A DNA stretch of 64,000 nucleotides, taken from positions 5,689,678 to 5,753,677 of the forward strand of contig CAMZMU010000049.1 in NCBI GenBank assembly GCA_947311845.1, in the 5' to 3' direction. The notes below the pieces were generated by a model. It was not told the DNA's origin and did no database searches. It saw nothing but the letters and a program-made list of their open reading frames with translations. Positions 31,496 through 42,653 of this stretch are shown here, in pieces. The translations under genes were made by a program, and so were the position numbers. The DNA comes from Poa pratensis (taxonomy: Eukaryota > Streptophyta > Magnoliopsida > Poales > Poaceae). The first letter of the stretch is position 1. Each line of letters starts with the position of its first letter.

Positions 31496-33339
31496 TTTAT
31501 TAATGATTTACCCGTACTCTTTAGGAGTAGTTCTTCTCCATATTTTTAGCTTCAATCATTGCCACGATATCCATAGGTCTATTTCTACGATTAAAAACTA
31601 CCCTATATATACTCAGTAAAGAAAAATCTTTTTTCATGGTAATACTTTGTCTCATTTATAGATAATGATCAAGTTACAACGCACGTACACACCGACCCCT
31701 ACAGAACTGAAAAGATAGGATAAAACTTATGACGCCACGCTTAGTGACATACTGACATTGCGGAGTTGCCTTTGTCCGACGTGTCATGCAATACTGGAAT
31801 CAACGTTTGTACCGTGCATCTCAAATATAGCAAAAACAAAAAATATCGTTGGCAAATTGTTTGCCGGGTGCAACACTCGGCAAAAGTCCCGTCGACAAAT
31901 TTGTCGAAACTCGAGCGTGATGGAAAAGGCTTTGCCATTTATTTTCGCTGGGTACTCAGCACAAAAAGATGATAACGACCGTCTGGTACACAGGTTATAA
32001 TACGATGTCAATACTTAAAATCTCCACTTTTCGCTACTTAAATCTCCACTTTTGTTATTTTTACACAGCCTATAATACAATGTCTTTTGTGTTGAAACTT
32101 TGGACACTGAGAAAATATATACATCATTGTATACATTTAGATTTCTTTTCAGAATTTATTGAAACTTTAAAATATTGTTTTTGATATTTTTTTACAAAAG
32201 CTACATTTAGCCCGGGCTACAAAACACCACTCTCACGTCATCTGCCTTTCTATCAAAAACCAATAAAAGAAAACATTGACCTAATAGCTATCAACAAATA
32301 GTTGAGATTAAAAAGTTGTTTGACGAAGACATGGGAAACGAAATTCAGTGTGTCGTGGCAGCAGATACACATTTAACAAAACTAGTGAATATTTCATAAC
32401 CCCATCCGACAGAACAGTAAATTATTGATTAGATAAGGCACTCCCCTAGTTTTATTTGCATTTTCCCTTTCTCTTTGTTTTGCTTTCGGGCAACAAAAAC
32501 TTTGTTTTGTTATCCTCTGATAGTGGAACCCGACTTAATGTTGAAGTCATATGGAAAAAAATATATTCAATGTGTAATCTTCGTCGTCTTTACCCATGTT
32601 CCACATCATCTCATGAATGAGAACTTTCTCATATGCAAACATAGATTCAAAAACTGATTAGTTATTCACAAAACAAAATAGTTAGATGCAAGGGCAGTGG
32701 CTTAACATACAAGAGAGGAAGCAGAACCCATACCATTATGAGATCTCTTCTAGACTGTCATAATGTGTTGTTCTCACACTCCTTCCTCGTCAATTCGATC
32801 AGCTCTTCCAGATTCCCCATGATGGTTCTTTTGTGCCGTCGGTTCCGTCTGTGCCATTCTTCGCCCTTCGACATTGTTGTGATGTCTCGGTGAACCGGCG
32901 GATCAGGGTGCTCCTCATCCGGGATTTGCTTTGAGTGTTCTTTGAGTTTCATGTGTTTGTGCACATTTGTGTGGGTGTAGGTATACGTGGGTGTTTTCAG
33001 CTGGTGTCTCTACTCTCTTGTATCCCCATGTGCTCCGGTTCGCTTGATCCCTTTGTTGTAATCGGCTGCAAAGTCTTATAGGCAACAAATGATTACAAAT
33101 TCAGATGGAGTGTCTTCTCCCTCCCCCGGTGATAATTGAAAAACATATATCTTGTACATTAAATCAAATACGCAAATAGTCGTGGACACCAAACATAGAA
33201 GACCGACATACAAATAGTTGTTGGACACCTTACATAACAGCTCAGACACACAAATAGGTAGACATCTTAAAGATAGAATGGATCCACAAATGCTTGAGCA
33301 CCATCAAGCATAATTCCCTTAGAGAAGATAAGCTTTGCT
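31496..33339. other. No gene; CACTA-like scrap at 31.85-31.96 kb
   Basis: 31.85-31.96 kb carries TTTGCCGGGTGCAACACTCGGCAAAAG and GCTTTGCCATTTATTTTCGCTGGG, the TGCCGAGTG/CGGCAAA motif typical of one CACTA subterminal family, but no terminal CACTA was found. The minus-strand ORF at 32758-32964 has no recognisable domain. The rest is AT-rich. Confidence 0.45.
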
Positions 33340-34706
33340 CTATAGCAGAAGTGACCAAGCAATGATAATCTCCACATTAGAGTTCACAAGGACGCATTTA
33401 ACTCGACTTGTGTTACTGAGCTTGGGCCTTAGGTTGACATGAGCTTGCGCAGCAATATCACCAGACTCTGAGTAGGCTTGAACGACAACTTTGAGGCTTT
33501 CTTCATACTGGTCAGAATAGGCATTCCATTTATCTAATGGTACAGAAACAACACACCTTGCAAGATCAAGGAGACCGGTGTTATCCATTGGCATTTTCCC
33601 ACGCGCGCAATCACGGGAATCTTGCAACACAACCTGGCTGGACACGGGATCGATGACCTCCTCGACAGTGCCTTTGTTATCCGTGACCACGATTTGGTGA
33701 GCAAGTGAGCAGCAATACACTCTGCCGCCATATTTGAAAGTGCTTGCACCGCCTTCAACAACGCATACACTCAAGAAAGTGGCCTGGAGTACTGAATTAT
33801 ATAGCTGCTCGAGGCTTCACTCTGCTTCGCAAAGGCAATTGCTTAAGGTAATAGTATGAAAACCAGTGTAAGAGCAGGAGTAATTAATGCCCTGTTTTCT
33901 TCATCAACGGTATGTCGCGAGACTCTGTTCTGCCCTTAAGTTTTAGCTCGACCTCAAATTCAACTGGATCCTCAGCCGAGATCGCCCGAAACGGGCCAAA
34001 CAAGCCCAAAAAGGGATCCTGCAAGCAAGCACCACCATACCATACATCATCATCACCACAGATGCAATAGGAAAAATTAGGAGAAAAACAAGTAGAAAAA
34101 TGACACTACATACATCTCGGGAGACTAGTTGGGCGTAGCTTCAGGTGCGTTCGAAGAGGATGTTGCGGTGGTCATCCACGTGGTCTCGCGGTGCGACGAC
34201 GCCGTACACGTAGAGCGGCCAGCTAAACTGGCAACTCGTGCTCTTGAAGGAGAAGATCTGCAGGGTGGCCTGGGCGGTAACAATGCCGAACGGGATCTGC
34301 CTGGGCGTGTAGTGAGAAAACATCATGGAGCTCAGTGCGGCTGCATGCACAAGCAAGCAAACAAAGAAACAAACCAGGTCAATGTATGAATCGTAACATG
34401 AATTAATACAAGAATTTGTATGTATTGGAAGCAAATCAAAAACAGACACTCTTAAGTAGTAACAACTCGATTAATTTCGTGTTGTTTTCTCGTGTCCGGT
34501 AGGAGTACTAGCTAGTTAGTTAGTATTTTACTTACTCCTCCGTTCGAACGAACCCCGCACCAAGATTCAACGTATTGGCGACGCTGGTCGTAGATGGCAT
34601 CCTCCATGTCCAACTCGTCCTTGTCAGACCCCGTGAGGTCTGTGTCCTCCTCTTTGGAGTATCGGCACTTGGCGGGCCTGTAATGCAGCTCCTGCGTCGT
34701 CTCCAT
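33340..34706 (-). pseudogene. DUF6598 family gene, broken
   Basis: Grass-expanded family of unknown function. Exon 1 from METTQELHYRPAKCR (34706) includes an acidic helix KDELDMEDAIYDQRRQ; donor GTAAGT near 34535. Exon 2 (about 34337-34100, after GCATGCAG) has FSHYTPRQIPFG, LQIFSFKSTS and WPLYVYGVVAPRDHVDDHRN. Exon 3 (from about 34021, after TTGCTTGCAG) begins [13 protein letters not shown] and [12 protein letters not shown], shifts frame near 33895, meets a TGA near 33810, and then continues CVVEGGASTFKYGGRVYC to the family-type ending EIIIAWSLLL at 33340. One frameshift and one stop disable it. The start could lie further upstream, as the frame before METTQ is partly open. Assignment rests on the remembered block order of the family. 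Confidence 0.72.
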
Positions 34707-36940
34707 GTCCTCCTCAGTACCTAGCAGTCTTTGTCTCTTTGAGGCGCTGCTGCGGTGTATCGTCCGCTTCCGCCTCTTTGCCGTCGTCAGCTGCAGGCGA
34801 TGGTTCTACGAGGAGGAGAACGATCTCAATGCGAGAGGCCGGCGCTGCCATTTATATACTCAAGCAGAGGCGTTCGAATCCGGTTCCTACTCGAATTCAG
34901 TGTTTACTCCGACCTGTATCTGGATCGGCGAGACGACGAGAAGTGTGGGAGCTCGTAATTTTCCTTTTACGGGCCTGAGTGGACTGAGGCAGCGCGGCCT
35001 GTGGGCCTAGCAGAGGTGGTGGGCCGGCGCATGCCAAGATCATGGCTAGTACGTGGTTTGGCCTGCGAGGCATTGTAGCTTCACTATACTACTTTTATTC
35101 TAAATCGAATATTCCCTAAATAAAATGATCTAACCAATATCAAATGGTTCATAATTTTTACCGTGTCAAATGTTCATTCATAATTTGTTTACAAATATGT
35201 GTTAATTGGGACCTTTCAAAAATAGTATTCAGTAGTCGGCCCAACTAAGAGAGGAAAATATTATTGAAATCGATATGATATTCGTGACGACGGCGCGCGT
35301 TCTAGTGTGTTTTGCACTTATATTTGATTTATGCAAAAAAATTGATAGCTCCAGGGACGGCACATAGGTCCAAACAATTGAAACATATCCTTCAATGTAG
35401 TTTATTTTGTTTTCCTTTTGCGTGCATATCGCCATTTTTTTTGCTTAGTGAAATGGAAGTATGAAACGCTATTACATCCAAATATGACACTAAACTAGTT
35501 TCATTATGAATTCGATACCTATTTCTTTTTTTTTTTGGAACAAGGATTGGTCCATGGACCCGGCGTCACTTTATATATTAAAAGAAAACACCGTACACCA
35601 AGAAAATGGACCCACAAAAAAAATTACAACTTGGCCCAGGAAATATGCAAGAAGGATCCAATTGCTGGTATCCTTCCTCCAATATGCTTCTCTAGCCAGG
35701 AACCAGCCATGGAGTCACTGGGGACTACGCCAGTTTATGCGACATGGCCATCGCAACTCCGCTAGCAGCTCGCACGAGCGGTATAGGTTGCAGATGCCCT
35801 GCATCCCGTTTCACACAACGATCGACTGGAAAGATTGGAGCTGACACCGATAGCAAGCACGATTTCTCCAGGCTCCTACTCTACGGATCCACTGCCTCTC
35901 TTGGCCATGCCTCTACATCCGGTGAAAGGCTGCGTCTTCTCCGGCGTCGTAAACCTCCTCCCCTCCCCATTCTCCCTAACCTAATTAAGTTTCTTGCTCA
36001 CCTCCACCACCTCCGCCGCAGCCAGTCGCATCGGTCTCTCACCGTCGTAAATAGATATGACCTATACAAAATTGAGAAACAAACTAAAAAGCATGGGTTG
36101 GTGGGTAGCAAAATTACACTTTTCACCGCAAAAGTACTAGTCTCTCACTTATGTGTGGGGCACAAACTGCTTGTACCCACATGACATAGGGGTGAGAAGG
36201 TAGGTGGGCAGATATGTAAAGGCAATAAGTGGATGACAGTATTTAATGTATACATAGTTCGTATAAGAAAACAAATGCCAAATACAAAAAGAAGAGCACG
36301 AATTACAAAACAAAAATTAATGGTCCATGCATACCCGGTAGGGCGTGGTTCCGCCAGAAAATCCGCATTCTTCCTCATGAGCTACACAGATGATACCTTT
36401 CCCGACATCAGCAAGGATGATAAGCTCTTTGGAAGGAATATACTAGATAAGCCAAGACAGCCCATGACCAGTTTTCTAGAAAGTAGCAAGAAACGCGTGT
36501 CTTGTTGTGATGTTTGGGAACTGGCGTGGGCGAGTTTGGTGTCATAGTCAAATAAATATTTAATTCAAATATATATGTACATATCATATAGCATGTGTGG
36601 TCTGATGTTTCTATTTGAAAGAAGATATTATATTAATCAATATCTGAAACAGTTTACAGTCATTCGAAAATGCATCCAACATTAAAGCAGTGCATTGGTA
36701 GATAAGAGATCAGAAAAATAACCTCTTGTACTAGGACCTGCTATATGATGTGCTAATCCAACAGTCAGGTATATCCGTGTACTTCAAAACAAGTAGGGAG
36801 TACCGCTAACATATACCAGGGAGTATCATCGTTTGAGGGGAAAAATGGTAACATTAAGACGATATTTAAGTTTCAGATGATAACAGATCGAGTTTGGATG
36901 GTTAATTAAAACGAGCTTCGCTGACGTTGATTGTGTCGTA
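34707..36940. other. No supported gene; one retroposed fragment likely
   Basis: 35525-35539 is a T-run followed by GGAACAAGGATTGG, resembling the tail end of a minus-strand LINE/SINE insert. ORFs at 35506-36184 and 36233-36547 show no domain. The rest is ordinary AT-rich intergenic DNA. Confidence 0.45.
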
Positions 36941-37063
36941 CTCCCTCCGTTCCAAATTAGATGATTTTCATTCGTCCACATGCGGATGTATCTATACTTG
37001 TAACATGTCTAGATACATCCACATGTAGACAAATGAAAGTCATCTAATTTGGAACGGAGGGAG
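36941..37063. mobile_element. Stowaway MITE
   Basis: 123 bp with TA at 36939-36940 and 37064-37065. Ends CTCCCTCCGTTCCAAATTAG and the perfect inverse CTAATTTGGAACGGAGGGAG; a near-perfect palindrome throughout (TGTAGACAAATGAAAGTCAT against ATGATTTTCATTCGTCCACA). Confidence 0.93.
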
Positions 37064-37312
37064 TAGATTCGTAGCCCGGCCCGTAGATATCCTTGCGGAG
37101 CTGGGCAACCGGCCAGGAGATCAGTTATCATCTGAAAACGGGGAATACTAAGAGCATCTCAAGCAGCTCATCCAAACGGACATCAAAAGCAAATTAGACA
37201 ATTTTGGTGCGCTGAGGCAACTCACTACTACGGTAAGTAATTTTGGTGCGCAATTAGACAATTCCACAACAACGGTAAGCAACTCCACGACAACTAAAAA
37301 ACATTTTTGGTA

Positions 37313-37575
37313 GAAGCAACTAATATATGGAGTTAGGCAACAAATTTATAAAGTTGAGGAAATATTAGAATATTTTAGGCAACTAATATATGGAGTTAGG
37401 CAACAAATCTATAAACTTGAGCAAAAATTAGAATATTTAAGGCAACAAATTGGTAACATTAAGCAACTAATATATAGAACTAGGCAACAAATTGTGGAAT
37501 TGTTTTTTCTGTTATGAATTTCCCTCCTGATATAGCAAAAATTAGAATATTTTAGGCAACTAATATATGGAATGC
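37313..37575 (+). repeat. Short tandem array, unit about 70 bp
   Basis: Repeated unit GGCAACTAATATATGGAGTTAGGCAACAAAT.TATAAA.TTGAG..AAAATTAGAATATTTTA, with three to four degenerate copies. The GGCAAC motif continues sporadically to 38.2 kb, suggesting one larger unidentified element. Confidence 0.7.
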
Positions 37576-38539
37576 TAGATTCGAGGTCCTCCCACCGTAG
37601 GAGCACATGGTCAAATGGATTCCCGGTGCACCTCCCAAAATGAGTTATGGACTTCCCGTCACTGTCGCGCTGGAGTTCAAGAGCACCTCTCGCCTCTCGG
37701 GACTTTCTGAACTTCTCGCGAAACGTCGGCCGTAATCGGTGCGGGCCGCTATTCTCACGTTAACCAAGTCTTAGCGATGTCGACAACTTCGTAAAATATG
37801 TAGACAGTTTCACAACATATGTACGCAACTTTAGAATTTTGTAACATTATTGCTGCTGGGGCGAAGTAGATGGTTGGTATACTGATCGACTACAAACTAG
37901 CATAACTTGAGCAACTATCATTCGATTTTAGGCAACAAATTAGCATAGGGAGAGGAACTTGCAGAGCAGGATGGCGGCAATGGTGCAGAGTTCCGCGAAT
38001 GTCACTACTGCCATGCGAGGGGTTTCGGGTGAAAGCCACATAGGTGGTGATGAATTTACAAGTAACGACAAACATGATCTGATTTAGACAACTTGACAAT
38101 GTTATGAGGCAAGTAGATGTTATTATTGGACAGCTTTGTAAAAACATAAATTGCAACTCCTTTTTACCACCAGGCAACAAACATACATATTTGGGCAATT
38201 ATTTCTACATGAAGCCCATAACGCTAGCAGCCCACTATTCCTATACGAGAGCACTTTCCTCAGGATCCATTCTACAGCCATTCTCGTGTTGCACAGCTCT
38301 GTGAGCAAAATTGCCACACGGAACCCACCGAGATTCGGCGGCGGCCGGAAGCCAGCGTGCGACGAGGCGGATCTGGACGAGCTCCTCCGGAAGGAAGCTG
38401 TGTCGAGGTCGTGCGTCTGCATGGCGTCGAGAGCTGGTGTTCACCGGCGCTGTCGCGCCGTCGATATCCCTCTCCTTCGCGTCCTGGTACCCGGCGGCGC
38501 CGCCTCTTCGACACCCGGGACCCCTGCTCGCACTAGAGC

Positions 38540-38770
38540 GGGCGAGCGGCCCCTGCTCCTCCCTGCCGGCGAGGGCCACCGCCGCCCCTGCTCCTCCCTG
38601 CGGGCGAGGGCCACCACCGCGCCCTGCTCCTCCTTGCTCACAAGCGCGGCCGCTGCCCCTTCTCCTCCCTGCCGGCGAGGGGCACCGCCGCCCGTGCTCC
38701 TCCCTGCCAACGAGGGCCACTGCCGCCCCTGCTCCTCCCCCGCCGGCGACGGCCACCGCCGCTCCCTTCC
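38540..38770 (+). repeat. GC-rich minisatellite, unit about 45 bp
   Basis: About five copies of a unit like CCCTGCTCCTCCCTGCCGGCGAGGGCCACCGCCG. It produces long Pro/Ala-rich open frames on both strands (38151-39006); I treat these as artefacts of composition rather than genes. Confidence 0.8.
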
Positions 38771-39104
38771 TCGCCGTTTTCCTCCTTCGCGGCGGCGCCC
38801 GAGTACGGCCGCGTCGTGATCCACAAAAGGCCGGGAGGGCCGTCGCGGAGCTCCTGCGGGAGCCTGATGTTTTTCCTTGCCGGACCGGCGCAAATGGAGG
38901 TAGGGCGGCGGTGGGCGGGCCTTGGTGGCGCGGTCCACGGCGAGCTGTAGACAGGGCGGCGCCATCGCGCGAGGTGGAGGGAGACGCGGAGAGCAGTTCA
39001 GACTGATAGGTATACTGTCGGTGATAGAGACGGCCTGGCTGCTAATTTTACTACTCTCTAGCCGCCCCCAATGCCAGCAAATTAATTATCGTAAGTTACT
39101 GTTA

Positions 39105-40401
39105 GAGCAACTCTAACAGCTGCCCTATATTAGGAGCCACTTTTTTGGTTATAGGGCACCTGTTTTAGTGTTTTAGGTCACCACAAAGTTTTCTGCTTTA
39201 CCAGCTGCCCCATAATAGGGCACCTCCTCTCCAACAGCTGCCCTATTTTAGTGCATACATAGCCAATTCGAAAATAAATTTGAGCCAAATTTAAGATAGT
39301 CTGACGACATTTCATACATAAACTTGAACAAACTGACCAACCTAAAAATAAACTTCGAAACTAGACCTAAACTAGTGCCCCCTAGCTAATGCCTTCCAGT
39401 CGACACCGGAATCGTCATCGGAATCAAAGTCAAAGTCCGATAAACCGGACTCGTCGGAAGAATCCCCGATATCGATCACCGGAGTCGAGGATGTAGACGG
39501 GCCGGCCTCCGTCTTCGGCTTCTTCACGCCCCGGCTCGCGAAGAACTCTTCCTCGGCCTTCACGAGCTCGAGATTCTCCCGCTGGAGCTTCTCCATCGCC
39601 TCCTCGTCGGCCTGCGCAGCCCGGATCTGGCGGCGTGCCTGCCGGTCTTCCTCCTCGATGGCACGGCAAACTACGCGAAAAGCCGGAGCCACGGCCGTGG
39701 CATCCTCGGCGGTCTCGACGTCGGAGAAATTCCTCTCCGACGCCGGCCTGCCGTACTGCCACGCCACGGCGTCGTAGGCACGCGCGGCGAGCTCCGGCGT
39801 GGCGAAGGTGCCGAGCCACATTCGCGTGTGGTCGATGGTGATCTCCGCCGCGTAGCGGCCGGAGTCACGGCGCCGCACGCCGCGGAACCCCATCGAGCTG
39901 CGGACCGGCGGCGGCGCGGGGCTCCTCCCGTCGCGGCGCGGCCACAGCGAGCCGCCGCGACTGCTGCTGCCACCGGAGCCGCCGGAGCGGCGGCCATAGC
40001 CACCGCCGGCGCGGTTTCAGTGCGGCCACATCGGTGGCGACGGCGCCCAAATCCGGAGCGGGGAAGGTGGCGGCGGGAGTACGAGAGGTGGGGGAGGTGG
40101 CGGCGGCGGCGAATCTACGTCGGAATCGCGTCGGATGGGGCGAACCGCGGCGGCGGTGGCGGCGGCGGGAGGGGAATCAGAAGGCGGTTGGGCCGCGCTC
40201 GCGTGAACGGAATGGATAGGGCAGGGGCCGCGCGCTGCCCTATTTGCCCCATATATGGGGCATAGAGGACCATTTTTTGGGGCAGCCCTATTATAGGGCA
40301 CCACATAGGGCAGCTATTGGAGCTTGTTTTTTGCCCGCTGGTGCCTATAAAACCGTTTTTAGGGCACATCTCCTAATATAGGGCAGCTGTTAGAGTTGCT
40401 C
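39105..40401. mobile_element. PIF/Harbinger-like element carrying an ERF gene
   Basis: 1297 bp with inverted ends GAGCAACTCTAACAGCTGCCCTATATTAGGAG (left) and its complement at the right, flanked by the 3-bp duplication TTA (39102-39104 and 40402-40404), the Harbinger/Tourist target. GGGCAGCT/AGCTGCCC motifs recur near both ends. No transposase; the cargo is an intact AP2/ERF reading frame. The same flanking DNA without the insertion is seen downstream of GLP3 at about 51.41-51.48 kb, which confirms the site. Confidence 0.87.
39372..39893 (-). CDS. AP2/ERF transcription factor carried by a transposon
   Basis: 173-residue intact frame. Residues 3-58 are an AP2 domain: [33 protein letters not shown], then [11 protein letters not shown]. 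The YRG-element start is FRG, and the WLG strand and the AARAYD helix are present. A coiled, Glu-rich middle (EEMEKLQ-type register) leads to a Ser-rich stretch and an acidic tail ([18 protein letters not shown]) that could serve as an activation domain, ending [12 protein letters not shown] lies upstream in frame with no ATG between, so the start at GFRGV is the only ATG choice; the N-terminus is shorter than in most ERFs. It lies between the inverted repeats at 39105-40401. Whether it is expressed cannot be told. Confidence 0.83.
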   Translation of the reverse strand: MGFRGVRRRDSGRYAAEITIDHTRMWLGTFATPELAARAYDAVAWQYGRPASERNFSDVETAEDATAVAPAFRVVCRAIEEEDRQARRQIRAAQADEEAMEKLQRENLELVKAEEEFFASRGVKKPKTEAGPSTSSTPVIDIGDSSDESGLSDFDFDSDDDSGVDWKALARGH

Positions 40402-40846
40402 TTAGCTAGCTGCTTCGTCCGCCGTTACTGTGAACACTGACTGACCCGATCCTAGAGACTTAAACTTAGTTTTAAATTTTACATTTTAAAATTCTTTGTA
40501 CATACACTGTAATTATGTTTTTAACAATGCCCATTGCGTGTAGTGGGACATTCTCCCACTGTTTGCCCTTACAGAAAAGTAGGCCATTTTCAAGAAAAAT
40601 TAATGTAGCATACACATCAATCAAGAAATGTAAGCTACTGAAACATACACTACACAGAACAAAAGTATGTTTGTATTATTTCAAAGAAAAACACGAATGT
40701 AACATAGTACACATGAAGAAATCGAACACCTCATCACAAAACAACAATCAATTACACGCACAGCTCACTTGACTTGTGTATCACTTATTCAGAAACCAAC
40801 ATAGAATTCTTCGCTTGAGAAACCGATACAGAAGGACGGAGGCGCC

Positions 40847-41592
40847 CTACTTGAACCTGGCCTTGACAGCATCTATGTCGTCGTTGCCGACCCGGAAGGC
40901 CTTGGCCAGCACGTCGGTGGGAACCGGTGGCGCGGCAGCGAAGAGGGAGTTGGCGATGACCTGCGTGCCCTGGAGCTGGCTGTTGAAGCCGGCGATGACA
41001 GAGGCAGGGCCGTATCCCCTGTTCTGCTGGAAGTGGACCAGGCCGCGCGGGAAGACGAACACGTCGCCGACGTTGAGGGTCTTGGTGAAGAGCTTGTTAG
41101 CGGTGGTGATGAAGCCGACCTCAAGGACGCCCTGGGTGACGAAGATGATCTCGGTGGCGCGTGGATGGGTGTGCGGCGGGTTCTGTCCTCCCTTGGCGTA
41201 GTCAATGCGCGCCATGGAGACGCCCAGAGTGTTCACCCCCGGGAAGGACAGCACGTTAGCCGCCGTCACGATTGACCCTGCTGCATTGCTGGCGTTGCCA
41301 GCCTTCTTGAGCCCCGCGAAGAAGAAGTCGTCCACCGTGATGTTGGCCTTGCACGGGAATCCGTTCAGCTTGATCTCTGCCGCCATTGATCACCATGCGC
41401 ATACCGTGTCAGCAAGCACTAAAGATGCAGGAACGAGGTTGACAAGTTAAGATGAATGGTTTAGCTTGGTAACTCACTGGATTCCATGTCAGCGACGCAG
41501 ACGTCTTGGAGCAAGTCGGGGTCGCCTGCCAGGGACGGAGCGGCGAGCGCGAAGAGGACGGCGCAGACAACGGAAAGGTGAAGCATCGCCAT
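40847..41592 (-). CDS. Germin-like protein 1 (GLP1), intact
   Basis: Apoplastic cupin of the germin-like family, some members of which have Mn-dependent superoxide dismutase or oxalate oxidase activity and contribute to basal resistance. Exon 1 (41592-41478) encodes a signal peptide (MAMLHLSVVCAVLFALAAP) and the first conserved Cys (DVCVADM). The intron is 41477-41377. Exon 2 (41376-40847) has the second Cys in NGFPCK, germin box 1 (PPHTHPRATEI, giving His, His and Glu metal ligands) and box 2 (GDVFVFPRGLVHFQ, third His). 214 residues, full length for the family. The phase across the intron agrees. ATG at 41592 is used because it opens the signal peptide; the ATG in exon 2 would lose it. An ERF-carrying element is inserted 445 bp downstream of the stop. 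Confidence 0.93.
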
Positions 41593-41681
41593 GATCGATG
41601 TGTCAATGCTGGATAGCTATCAGCTTAATGGTATAGTTGTATGAGTGCATCTTGGATCTGGAATGAGCAATTAGGAGCTGG

Positions 41682-41690
41682 TACTTATAG
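41682..41690 (-). promoter_or_regulatory. TATA box of GLP1
   Basis: CTATAAGTA on the minus strand, 90 bp upstream of the ATG. The same box is found at 49678-49686 before GLP2; in GLP3 the corresponding site (about 52681) reads CTACAAGTA and has lost the TATA core. Confidence 0.65.
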
Positions 41691-42151
41691 GCAGCAGGAT
41701 GATGTTGTGGATGGCATCGTCATTGCAAGGTTAGGCAGAGCATGCCACCACTACGTACGACAGGGTCAGATGGAGGGAAGCAAGCAAGCGGATTACATTA
41801 ATTTGGGCAGTGAGATTTAGTTGTTTATGCCGACGAATCGATCCATGCATGATACATCCACACTAAAGCGCGCGCGGCCGCATCGTCAGTTTCTGCGCGT
41901 CGCTCTCACCGCATCGGTTCCAGGCTTCCAGCAGCAGCAAGGAATAAAGGTCGACGAATATTTCGTATATATTGATCATGAGTTTGTGTCCCAGCCTCGC
42001 AAAGATAATCAATATAATCAATTTAATACCGAAGAAGAGCGCTGGGCAACAAGAGTTTGACCATTGACATCCATATATATTCGTAATATATAGTTATATA
42101 CCTTCCTCTCGTGCACGTCGTAATTACATGCGCTTGAGCAAGCAATGAACC

Positions 42152-42516
42152 TGTTGTGTTTGTGTCGAATATTATGTACGAGTAGGTTACGTGGACTTAG
42201 AGTTGTAATAGGTGTGGACAGGGTACGTGTAGTGTTGTAGTTGAACACGTTGTATACTAGGGCCTCCCATATAATGAGGGGACACCACATGTTGTAACCC
42301 ATGGCGACTTGATAGCAGCAGACGCGCAAGGGGATTCGGCGGCTTGTGCCGGCGACCAAGGCGGCCGGTGCAGCGGTATCATGGGGAGGAGCGCCCATAT
42401 CTATGCCCCGCAGATGTAGGTGAGTTCGCCGAACTGCGTTAACAAATCTTGATATCGTCATCTTGTTGCGATTGCTTGTTCCTCGATAAATCAATTAGGA
42501 GCCTACGACTGCAACA
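42152..42516 (+). repeat. 5' LTR of the gag-only copia
   Basis: 365 bp, TG..CA. Differs from the 3' LTR by a small number of substitutions and one-base indels (for example GAATATT against GAATAGT near the start and TAGGTTACGT against TAGGGTTACAT), indicating an insertion that is not brand new. Confidence 0.9.
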
Positions 42517-42653
42517 AGTGGTATCAGAGCAAAGTTTGAATGCCGCGGTTTGTTGATCAAGAGGAGTATGGGAATATTGATCAGTCGATGGGAGTTGCGG
42601 ACTGCAATTCCGGCGACTACTTCCGTAAGATCGGGATTTCTCGGCGAGACTAA

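Noticed and set aside
32758..32964. Minus-strand charged ORF of 68 residues
   Set aside because: Charged composition and an AT-rich surround; no family recognised and no splice context.
36100..36550. Possible gene at 36233-36547
   Set aside because: The frame has no domain and no neighbouring exon signal.
38151..39006. Long Pro/Ala/Arg-rich frames on both strands
   Set aside because: Generated by the 45-bp minisatellite; the periodic sequence is open in several frames.
41821..42060. 79-residue frame conserved between 41821-42060 and 49816-50055
   Set aside because: Conserved only because the GLP upstream region was duplicated; no match upstream of GLP3 and no domain.
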